From Pseudomonadota bacterium (lineage in GTDB: Bacteria > Desulfobacterota > Desulfobacteria > Desulfobacterales > RPRI01): a stretch of DNA of 6,226 nucleotides. The stretch covers positions 1 through 6,226 of the forward strand of contig JAHJRK010000471.1 in assembly GCA_018830925.1 (NCBI GenBank). The letters run 5' to 3'. A program made the translations under genes and the position numbers. Below, in pieces: positions 1 to 5,134 of this stretch (the stretch's first letter is position 1; the number at the start of each line of letters is the position of its first letter). The notes below the pieces were generated by a model. That model saw only the letters and a list, made by a program, of their open reading frames with translations, was not told the origin of the DNA and ran no database searches.

Positions 1-715
1 CAGGAGCCTGTAACGATGCCGCAACGGTCTGTCCGGGTTCAACAGAACGCTTCAGAACTATGCCTTTAATCGGCGAGTATATTACTGCTTTCGACAGATC
101 AGTTTGTACAATTCTGAGGTTGGCTTCAGCCTGTGAAACAGAAGCTCTTGCAGCTGTTTCGTCGGCCAGAGATCGTTCAAGAGCCGCTTCCGCCGCATCG
201 ATATCGTGTTGAGACGACAACCTGTTACCGCTCAATTCTCCGACCCGCTTCTGTCGGACCAGTGAACCGCCTGTCTCCTTAACTGTCGCCTGTACCTGTC
301 TCACCTTGGCTATTGCCGCTTCCAGTGAGGCTTTACCCTGCTGAACCTGGGCATCAAGCCTTGAAGTGTCGAGTCTTGCCAGAACCTGTCCAACTTTCAC
401 AATGTCGTTGTAGTCCGCTTCGACCGTCCTTATGATTCCCGAAAGCTCAGAGCCGACTTCGACCTGATTGGTTGGCTGGAGCGTTCCGGTGGTGGCTACG
501 CTGACAATTAAGTTCCCGCGCTGCACAGTTTCAGTCTTGTATTCCACCTTGTCAGCGCTGTTACCCATTCCAAATTTAATCCCCGCGAATGCTGCCACGA
601 TCGCGATTAATAGCCAAACAATCCAGCGCATCCGGTGTTTGCTGCGCCCTGATTTGGAATTAATATTTAAGGTCCGGGTAATATCGGAATTATTTTCTTT
701 GTTTAAGCTATTCAT
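1..715 (-). CDS. Efflux periplasmic adaptor subunit, HlyD/MacA type (C-terminus outside the window)
   Basis: The first 238 residues of a membrane fusion protein are readable; the gene continues past the left edge. It starts at ATG 715-713, 12 nt after the stop of the outer-membrane factor gene, and a weak TAGGAA ribosome site overlaps that stop. Residues about 29-46 form one hydrophobic anchor after a basic stretch (SKHRMRW), so the protein should sit in the inner membrane with its body in the periplasm. Residues about 78-115 are the first half of a biotinyl/lipoyl-like domain (QVEVGSELSGII, DYNDIVKVGQVLARLD). Residues about 113-198 are an Ala/Gln/Glu-rich alpha-helical hairpin. The second lipoyl half follows (VIYSPIKGIVLKRSVEPGQTV, about 201-221). 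Family knowledge: such adaptors bridge an inner-membrane pump to a TolC/NodT channel. The sequence is closer to MacA-like adaptors, which often work with MacB-type ABC transporters, but the pump gene is not visible, so the substrate and pump class are open. Confidence 0.9.
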   Translation of the reverse strand, partial: MNSLNKENNSDITRTLNINSKSGRSKHRMRWIVWLLIAIVAAFAGIKFGMGNSADKVEYKTETVQRGNLIVSVATTGTLQPTNQVEVGSELSGIIRTVEADYNDIVKVGQVLARLDTSRLDAQVQQGKASLEAAIAKVRQVQATVKETGGSLVRQKRVGELSGNRLSSQHDIDAAEAALERSLADETAARASVSQAEANLRIVQTDLSKAVIYSPIKGIVLKRSVEPGQTVAASLQAP

Positions 716-727
716 AGTATTAAATTC

Positions 728-2221
728 CTATTTATTAGACCCCTGATTGATATCGCCAGGAGCCAGAGAGGTCCAGCCCCCCCCAAGTGCTTTATAAAGG
801 CGAACCAGGTTGGATATGCTGTTCTCTTCGCTCTGAATCAACTGATCTTCAAAGGACAGAAGCGACCGTTGCGCATCCAGTACACTTGTAAAATCTTTCA
901 ATCCAGCATTATACTGATCTTGTGCCAAATTCAATGCCTGTAAAGCTGCCCGCTTTGCATCACTCAATGCCTGCCGGCGATTCTGCTCTTCCATGTATCC
1001 TACGAGCGTATTTTCCACTTCCTCCAGGGCGTTGAGAACAGCGGTTTCATACTGAAGCAGATACTGCTCCTGCAGCGCTGATTGCACCTCAATGTTGCTT
1101 CGGATCGAGCCGGCTTTAAAAATCGGCCATGTGATGCGCGGACCAAATGAATATGTCCTGCTGCCTACAGTTATCAAATTATCAAGGGTCAGAGATTCAA
1201 AGCCAATCGAACCTGTAAGGTTAATTTTAGGATACATCTCTGCAGTGGCTACGCCTACCCTCGCAGTTTGTGCGGCAAGCTGGCGTTCCGCCCTGCGGAT
1301 GTCGGGCCTCTGTCGCAATACATCAGCAGGTATCCCCACAACAAGATCAGGCTCGCTTACCGGAATAGGCCGGTGTTCCTTCAATTCAGCATGGACCGCA
1401 CCTGGATTATCACCCATCAGCACAGCAACGCGGTTCATGGCCTCCTCAAGTGCAGCACGGAGTGCTGGTATATTAGAACGTGTGTTTTCAAGGTTGTATT
1501 TTGCCTGATGAACAGCAATCTCGTTTGCCAGGCCAGCCTGGTAACGCAACTGTGCCAGTTGATATGTTTCATTCTGGATATTAAGGTTTTTCTCCGCCAC
1601 TTCAACCCGGGCCTGAAAGGAGCGAACCTCAGCATAATTCAAGGCAACCTCGGCAAGAAGGGAGACCATAACATCTCCCAAATCTTCTCTGCTTGCCTGA
1701 AGGTCTGCTGTTGAAGCCTCAACCAAACGGCGGGTTCCCCCGAACAGATCCAGTTCCCAGCCCGCATCGAAACCTGCCGAGTAAAAATCATTTTCTTTTC
1801 CGCCACCCGTCTCTTCGCTGCCTCTCTTCCTGGTAAAGGATCCTGACGCATTAATGGTTGGAAACAGACCAGCATTGCTGATATTCCGGCGCGCACGCTG
1901 CTCGCGAATCTTCGCAAGGACTTTCTTTATGTCCGGATTATTCACAACCGCCCGCTCTATAAGTCCCGACAGGATGGGATCATTTAATGTTGTCCACCAT
2001 TTGGCAAGCCTTTGCGGATCCGGAACTTCTCCGGTTACCCTCCCCTTTAATTCATTGTGCCATCCCACAGGGATCCTGGTTTGCGGCAAAACATAATCAG
2101 GACCAACTGTTATGCAACCGGACAATATCAGTGTTGCGAACATACAGGTTATCAATAGGGGAATTCCTCCTCTGTTCGCCTTTTTTAAAAATTTCATCTG
2201 GTGCATATTCCTGTCTTTCAT
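728..2221 (-). CDS. Outer-membrane efflux lipoprotein, NodT/OprM family
   Basis: A 497-residue outer-membrane factor that should form the trimeric exit channel of a tripartite efflux pump. A basic N-terminus and hydrophobic stretch end in the lipobox L33-S-G-C36, so it is a predicted lipoprotein acylated on C36. The following ITVGPDYVLP is typical of NodT-family channels. Two OEP repeats are recognisable: one with WELDLFGG (about 145-152) and YQAGLANE (about 217-224), and one with the family signature GIPADVLRQRPDIRRAE (about 286-302), YPKINLTGSIGF (about 320-331) and VLDAQRSLL (about 438-446). The end, ALGGGW, is also typical. Length is normal. The ATG at 2221 has no visible ribosome site. 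The third Met (residue 9, ATG 2197-2195) has an AGGA 11 nt upstream and gives a more usual signal peptide (MKFLKK...), so it may be the real start. It is first in an operon with the adaptor gene. The GGG segment is encoded by a run of eight G. Confidence 0.95.
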   Translation of the reverse strand: MKDRNMHQMKFLKKANRGGIPLLITCMFATLILSGCITVGPDYVLPQTRIPVGWHNELKGRVTGEVPDPQRLAKWWTTLNDPILSGLIERAVVNNPDIKKVLAKIREQRARRNISNAGLFPTINASGSFTRKRGSEETGGGKENDFYSAGFDAGWELDLFGGTRRLVEASTADLQASREDLGDVMVSLLAEVALNYAEVRSFQARVEVAEKNLNIQNETYQLAQLRYQAGLANEIAVHQAKYNLENTRSNIPALRAALEEAMNRVAVLMGDNPGAVHAELKEHRPIPVSEPDLVVGIPADVLRQRPDIRRAERQLAAQTARVGVATAEMYPKINLTGSIGFESLTLDNLITVGSRTYSFGPRITWPIFKAGSIRSNIEVQSALQEQYLLQYETAVLNALEEVENTLVGYMEEQNRRQALSDAKRAALQALNLAQDQYNAGLKDFTSVLDAQRSLLSFEDQLIQSEENSISNLVRLYKALGGGWTSLAPGDINQGSNK

Positions 2222-2246
2222 TAAGTGTTCTGATATTTGATAGATC

Positions 2247-2275
2247 TTTATATATTCATAACAGTCTTATTTCAA
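2247..2275 (-). promoter_or_regulatory. Putative sigma70-type promoter of the efflux operon
   Basis: Read on the minus strand, TTGAAA (2275-2270) and TATAAA (2252-2247) are separated by exactly 17 nt, each matching the consensus in five of six positions. Transcription would start near 2240, leaving about 19 nt to ATG 2221 or about 43 nt to ATG 2197. The short leader in the first case is another mild argument for the downstream start. The region is AT-rich, so a chance match is possible. Confidence 0.45.
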
Positions 2276-2285
2276 TACAATATTT

Positions 2286-2473
2286 ACGGCTTCGTAAAAT
2301 GTGAAGCTCCTCGCCTACAAGGTGGGACTTGCGGAACACGTTCCGGTCAAAAATCTGTTGTTATTGTTGTTTTCCTGGGATATAAGAACCGCGGCAATTC
2401 GTCCTTATATTTCATAGACGAGCACGAAGAATAATTTGTTTACGTGTGCGTAAGTCTTTTTACGGATTCATCA
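2286..2473. repeat. Candidate repeat element, inverted and diverged relative to the infC-rpmI repeat
   Basis: This stretch fills most of the 259-nt gap between the divergent efflux operon and the permease gene. Its left end, ACGGCTTCGTAAAA (2286-2299), is the exact reverse complement of 14 bases at the right end of the infC-rpmI repeat (4326-4339). Its right end, CTTTTTACG (2456-2464), is the reverse complement of the 9 bases CGTAAAAAG at that repeat's left end (4136-4144). Size (about 190 bp) and inverted layout therefore agree. The interiors do not visibly align. Inside are small inverted repeats: TTTACG/CGTAAA (2283-2298), CGGAAC/GTTCCG (2332-2345) and TTACG/CGTAA (2440-2453). It could be a diverged family member, or two end fragments around unrelated DNA. 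Confidence 0.4.
2358..2386 (+). promoter_or_regulatory. Weak candidate promoter for the permease gene
   Basis: TTGTTA (2358-2363) and TATAAG (2381-2386) are 17 nt apart, matching the -35 and -10 consensus at four and five positions. Transcription would begin near 2393, leaving an 88-nt leader before ATG 2481. No better pair was seen closer to the gene. It lies inside the candidate repeat element. Confidence 0.3.
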
Positions 2474-2480
2474 TATTATC

Positions 2481-3380
2481 ATGTCCTTTATAAATTCAAA
2501 ATTCCGGGAATACGGAGCCGATGCATCACTTCTCTTTATTGCAATAATCTGGGGCAGTACTTTTATAATCACGAAACAGGCTATTGAAAATATACCTGTT
2601 TTTTCTTTTTTGGCATTAAGATTTGCCCTTGCATCCTTATTATTATGGATAATATCTTCACCCAGGATAAAGCGACTATCGGTGAAGACTGTTTCAGACG
2701 GTTTGATACTGGGAACGGTTCTATTTTTGACATATGCATTTCAGACGGTAGGGCTGAAATATACTTCAGCTTCAGTAACAGCTTTTATTACAGGTCTTTA
2801 CGTCGTTATCGTTCCGGTTCTTTCGCTCATAATTCTAAAAAAGAAGCCGGGCATGTATCTTGTTATCGGTGTTTTATTATCTTTTGCGGGACTCTCCCTT
2901 ATTACATTAAACGGAAGAATAGCTTTATCGAAAGGAGAGGCTCTTGTGCTTGCAAATGCCCTTTTTGCATCCTTTCACATTGTTCTGACAGATTATTATT
3001 CGAGACGAAATGACATTTTTCTGCTGACTGCCACACAGATATCCGTTGTCTTGATTTTTTCGGTCTTGGCATCACTTTTGTTCGAGCCGAACGGTTTATC
3101 CTGTAACTATGACAATCAGCTTCTTTTTGCTCTCTTTATAACGGGGATATTTGCAACGGTTGTTGCTTTTCTCGTTCAAACCGGACTCCAAAAATATACA
3201 ACCCCGACCAAAGCTGCTGTAATATACGGCATGGAACCCGTATCTTCCGCATTTTTCAGCTATTTCATAGGCGCAGAGCTTCTGACCCTTCGGCAGTATA
3301 CAGGCGCCATGATAATTATTTTTGCAATGGTTTTTGTTGAAACAGCATCTTATTATCGGTCAAGATCGATTAACTTGTAA
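2481..3380 (+). CDS. EamA/DMT-superfamily permease (10 TM)
   Basis: A 299-residue integral inner-membrane protein of the drug/metabolite transporter superfamily. About ten hydrophobic segments can be read (near residues 15-31, 40-58, 72-91, 97-118, 125-143, 151-170, 180-201, 213-233, 246-263, 272-288), arranged as two EamA halves of five. Family-like motifs are WGSTFIITK in TM1, LRFALASLLLW in TM2, QTVGLKYTSASVTAFITGLYVVIVP in TM3-4, and TTPTKAAVIYGMEPVSSAFFSYFIGAE near TM9. Members export amino acids, nucleosides, drugs or other metabolites; the substrate cannot be told from sequence. Length is normal. ATG 2481 is the only reasonable start, but no Shine-Dalgarno precedes it. The gene looks more AT-rich than the efflux genes and seems to be a single-gene unit between the divergent efflux operon and infC. 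Confidence 0.93.
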   Translation: MSFINSKFREYGADASLLFIAIIWGSTFIITKQAIENIPVFSFLALRFALASLLLWIISSPRIKRLSVKTVSDGLILGTVLFLTYAFQTVGLKYTSASVTAFITGLYVVIVPVLSLIILKKKPGMYLVIGVLLSFAGLSLITLNGRIALSKGEALVLANALFASFHIVLTDYYSRRNDIFLLTATQISVVLIFSVLASLLFEPNGLSCNYDNQLLFALFITGIFATVVAFLVQTGLQKYTTPTKAAVIYGMEPVSSAFFSYFIGAELLTLRQYTGAMIIIFAMVFVETASYYRSRSINL

Positions 3381-3427
3381 AAATACCTGTTTTCTTCCCC
3401 GGGGTATTTCCGATATATAATTTTTTT
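3381..3427 (+). terminator. Weak terminator-like hairpin after the permease gene
   Basis: AAATACC (3381-3387) directly after the stop pairs with GGTATTT (3403-3409), and a CCCCGGGG palindrome lies at 3397-3404 in the loop side. A run of seven T (3421-3427) follows, but 11 nt after the stem, which is further than in a standard intrinsic terminator. The position between two plus-strand units is right, but the structure is modest. Confidence 0.3.
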
Positions 3428-3493
3428 CTTGCATTTCCCTGTGTTGTAATATAGTTTTTCCAGGTTAAATAAGCAGTAATTATTGATCTGCCC

Positions 3494-3499
3494 TATAAT
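3494..3499 (+). promoter_or_regulatory. Candidate -10 box for the infC operon
   Basis: A perfect TATAAT lies 47 nt before ATG 3547 and 68 nt before the preferred AUA start at 3568. No convincing TTGACA-like -35 box is found 15-19 nt upstream (AAGCAG at 17 nt), so only the -10 element is supported. The thrS gene that often precedes infC is absent here, so the operon needs a promoter in or near this gap. Confidence 0.35.
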
Positions 3500-3554
3500 C
3501 ATTTGTTATTGTTGAATAAGATGAGGGCAAACCGGCATAAACAACTATGACTGC

Positions 3555-3562
3555 GGGAGGTG
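3555..3562 (+). promoter_or_regulatory. Strong Shine-Dalgarno that sets the infC start
   Basis: GGGAGGTG is nearly complementary to the 3' end of 16S rRNA. It lies downstream of ATG 3547, so it cannot serve that codon. It is 6 nt (counted from the end of GGAGGT at 3561) before the in-frame ATA at 3568. ATG 3547 has only a GAGGG about 19 nt upstream, too far to act. Confidence 0.65.
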
Positions 3563-3567
3563 TAGGT

Positions 3568-4107
3568 ATAGCTATATCCAGACAATCAGGAAAACCGGAT
3601 AAAACTGACAAGACTAATATTAATCAAGATATAAGAGCGAAAGAGGTTAGGGTAATAGATCCCGAGGGAAATCAGGTTGGCGTTCTCCCGACGTACAGAG
3701 CTCTTGCAGCAGCCTCCGATTTTGGGCTCGATCTGGTGGAAATTTCACCAAACGCAAATCCACCCGTATGTAAAATAATGGATTACGGGCGGTACAAGTA
3801 TGAGCTCACAAAGAAAAAACAGGAGGCTAAAAAGAAGCAAAGTTCGTTTCAGGTTAAAGAGATCAAGGTGCGCCCGAAGACAAGTGATCATGACCTTAAT
3901 GTCAAAATAGATCATATCAAAAAGTTCATTGAAAAAAAGGACAAGGTCAAAGTAACGGTCGTATTCAGAGGACGCGAAATAACACTGATGCAGCTTGGCA
4001 GAGAATTGCTTGAAAAAGTTGTGCGTGAAACTTCAGAAGTCGCAGTTGTGGAGCAAATGCCAAAATTTGAGGGCCGTACCATGATAATGGTCTTAGCCCC
4101 CAAGTGA
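3568..4107 (+). CDS. infC: Translation initiation factor IF-3, probable AUA start
   Basis: IF3 binds the 30S subunit, keeps 50S away, and checks the start codon and initiator tRNA. The N-domain is clear (INQDIRAKEVRVIDPEGNQ, then LVEISPNANPPVCKIMDYG at about residues 56-74). A Lys-rich linker follows (KKKQEAKKKQ, about 82-91). The C-domain begins at QVKEIKVRP and contains FRGREI (about 133-138) and the ending MIMVLAPK. Starting at ATA 3568 gives 179 residues, close to the E. coli length of 180. Standard gene callers would choose ATG 3547 (186 residues), but the strong GGGAGGTG lies between the two and only fits the ATA. A second ATA at 3574 is a weaker alternative. E. coli infC starts with AUU and Myxococcus xanthus infC with AUC, which lets IF3 repress its own synthesis; the same logic probably holds here. 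It is first in an operon with rpmI, rplT, pheS and pheT. Confidence 0.95.
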   Translation: MAISRQSGKPDKTDKTNINQDIRAKEVRVIDPEGNQVGVLPTYRALAAASDFGLDLVEISPNANPPVCKIMDYGRYKYELTKKKQEAKKKQSSFQVKEIKVRPKTSDHDLNVKIDHIKKFIEKKDKVKVTVVFRGREITLMQLGRELLEKVVRETSEVAVVEQMPKFEGRTMIMVLAPK

Positions 4108-4134
4108 TTTTATATATTTAATACTTTGATTATC

Positions 4135-4340
4135 TCGTAAAAAGTCAAAATTCAGACGGCAAAGTAAAAAAATCATTCTGCAAGGCGCGCGAATCTTGAG
4201 AAACGAAGCGTACGTATCGGTACGCTGCAATGATTCACCCTGTTGAATCGGCTCTGCCGTCTCGCGCAGCGAGAATTCAACAGGGCGGGGATGAAACGCA
4301 ATCCGCCGCGGCGGAGAGAATGGTTTTTTACGAAGCCGTC
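4135..4340. repeat. Structured intergenic repeat (MITE/REP-like) between infC and rpmI
   Basis: Most of the 303-nt gap between infC and rpmI is a structured non-coding element. It is bounded by 9-bp perfect inverted repeats, TCGTAAAAA (4135-4143) and TTTTTACGA (4325-4333). Internal inverted repeats are AGCGTAC/GTACGCT (4207-4226, loop 6), CCCTGTTGAAT/ATTCAACAGGG (4238-4285, 11 bp perfect), CTCGC/GCGAG (4261-4273, in the loop of the former) and the 14-bp palindrome TCCGCCGCGGCGGA (4302-4315). The interior is far more GC-rich than its flanks. Its ends recur in inverted orientation upstream of the permease gene. From memory, similar CTCGTAAAAAGTC...TTTTTACGAAGCC elements are scattered between genes in Desulfobacterales; that is recollection, not a search. 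No plausible protein is encoded. It would be transcribed as part of the operon message. Confidence 0.7.
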
Positions 4341-4367
4341 ATACTTTATATTATGATATTGCTTAAA

Positions 4368-4387
4368 AACCGGCAAAGTTTCCGGTT
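4368..4387 (+). promoter_or_regulatory. Hairpin in the rpmI leader
   Basis: AACCGG (4368-4373) pairs with CCGGTT (4382-4387) around an 8-nt loop, ending 10 nt before the rpmI Shine-Dalgarno (TAAGGAG, 4398-4404). No T-run follows, so it is not a terminator. In E. coli, L20 represses rpmI-rplT by binding structured RNA near rpmI; this hairpin is in the right place for such control, but I cannot identify the known L20-binding pseudoknot. Confidence 0.3.
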
Positions 4388-4410
4388 GAAAACGAGTTAA
4401 GGAGAAAGTA

Positions 4411-4608
4411 ATGCCCAAAATAAAAACAAATCGCGGCGCAGCAAAACGTTTCAAAAAAACAGGTTCCGGTAAATTTGTATATGCCAAGTCACACGCTAGT
4501 CACATACTCACAAAAAAAACGACAAAACGCAAAAGATCATTACGCAAGCGCAATCTCGTTGATAAATCGAATGAGAGAGAGCTTAGGCTGCTTCTTCCCA
4601 ACGGATAA
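4411..4608 (+). CDS. rpmI: 50S ribosomal protein L35
   Basis: A 65-residue, very basic protein of normal L35 length; it is a small component of the large ribosomal subunit. The N-terminus MPKIKTNRGAAKRFKKTGSGK and the segment HILTKKTTKRKRSLRK (31-46) are the family's conserved blocks. The start is fixed by TAAGGAG 6 nt upstream. The gene lies in its standard place between infC and rplT, but is separated from infC by an unusual 303 nt holding a repeat element. rplT follows after 66 nt. Confidence 0.97.
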   Translation: MPKIKTNRGAAKRFKKTGSGKFVYAKSHASHILTKKTTKRKRSLRKRNLVDKSNERELRLLLPNG

Positions 4609-4638
4609 TTACACGGGCAAGAAACATCTATCTTAAAA

Positions 4639-4653
4639 AAAGCAGCTTGCTTT
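4639..4653 (+). promoter_or_regulatory. Small hairpin between rpmI and rplT
   Basis: AAAGCA (4639-4644) pairs with TGCTTT (4648-4653) around a 3-nt loop, just 8 nt before the rplT Shine-Dalgarno. It is short and AT-rich, without a T-run, so a role in rplT translation or RNA processing is only possible. Confidence 0.2.
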
Positions 4654-4674
4654 ATTCATAGAAGGAGAAAAGAA

Positions 4675-5025
4675 ATGCGTATTAAAAGAGGTTTCAAAGC
4701 AAAACACAGACGGAAAAAAGTTTTAAAACTTGCCAAAGGTTTCCGTGGAGGTCATAGTAAATTATTCAGGACAGCAGCAGACACCGTGGACAGAGCGCTG
4801 GCATTTGCATACCGCGACCGCAGGGTCTGCAAGCGGGATTTCAGAAGATTATGGATTATCAGGATAAATGCGGCTGCAAGGATGAACAATCTGTCGTACA
4901 GCAGGCTCATGCACGGACTTAAACTCGCAAATATTGATCTTGACAGGAAAGTCCTTGCAGATCTGGCAATTTCAGATCCCTCTGGATTTGCGCAACTGGC
5001 CGGAATCGCTTCAAATAAAGCATAA
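4675..5025 (+). CDS. rplT: 50S ribosomal protein L20
   Basis: A 116-residue basic protein, about the usual L20 length of 117-119. L20 binds 23S rRNA early in 50S assembly and in several bacteria represses its own operon. Conserved features are the basic N-terminal helix (KRGFKAKHRRKKVLKLAKGFRGGHSK, shown here as residues 4-29 in part), AYRDRR (45-50), RRLWIIRINAAAR (57-69) and LDRKVLADLA (89-98). The start at ATG 4675 has AAGGAG (4662-4667) at 7 nt spacing. The next gene, pheS, begins 109 nt downstream after a stable hairpin. Confidence 0.97.
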   Translation: MRIKRGFKAKHRRKKVLKLAKGFRGGHSKLFRTAADTVDRALAFAYRDRRVCKRDFRRLWIIRINAAARMNNLSYSRLMHGLKLANIDLDRKVLADLAISDPSGFAQLAGIASNKA

Positions 5026-5047
5026 TATTGCATATGGTGAACATGCT

Positions 5048-5076
5048 GTATCAAAAGGCCGCTGGTCTTTTGATAC
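5048..5076 (+). promoter_or_regulatory. Stable hairpin between rplT and pheS
   Basis: The 13-nt arms at 5048-5060 and 5064-5076 (beginning GTATCAAAAGG) pair completely apart from one G-U wobble, around a GCT loop. The outer ten pairs are perfect Watson-Crick. No T-run follows, so it is not a standard intrinsic terminator. It starts 22 nt after the rplT stop and ends 58 nt before pheS. It could protect the upstream message from 3' exonucleases, be a processing site, or be half of an attenuator. No Phe-rich leader peptide was found, unlike the E. coli pheST attenuator. Confidence 0.6.
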
Positions 5077-5134
5077 GCTTGTCACTCGTTTAATCCTTCT
5101 CCCCTAATGCAACTGTAAAAGCAAAACTAAACCA

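Noticed and set aside
2237..2434. 65-codon plus-strand ORF in the efflux/permease intergenic region
   Set aside because: It has no ribosome site, its composition is not protein-like, and it runs through the candidate repeat element.
3503..3514. TTGTTATTGTTG, identical to 2358-2369, as a shared regulatory direct repeat upstream of the permease and infC
   Set aside because: The 12-base match is low-complexity T/G sequence and the flanks do not match; chance is the simpler explanation.
4173..4487. 104-codon minus-strand ORF through the repeat and the start of rpmI
   Set aside because: It overlaps the conserved rpmI start antisense, runs through inverted repeats, and has no recognisable domain or ribosome site.
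5034..5093. 19-codon ORF (MVNMLYQKAAGL...) overlapping the rplT-pheS hairpin, as a pheST leader peptide
   Set aside because: It has no Phe codons and no ribosome site, and its overlap with the hairpin is expected by chance. An E. coli-type phe attenuator is not supported.
5094..5100. TCCTTCT as an anti-Shine-Dalgarno that pairs with the rplT ribosome site (4660-4666)
   Set aside because: Only 7 bp of complementarity over more than 400 nt, to a common purine motif; not meaningful without conservation.
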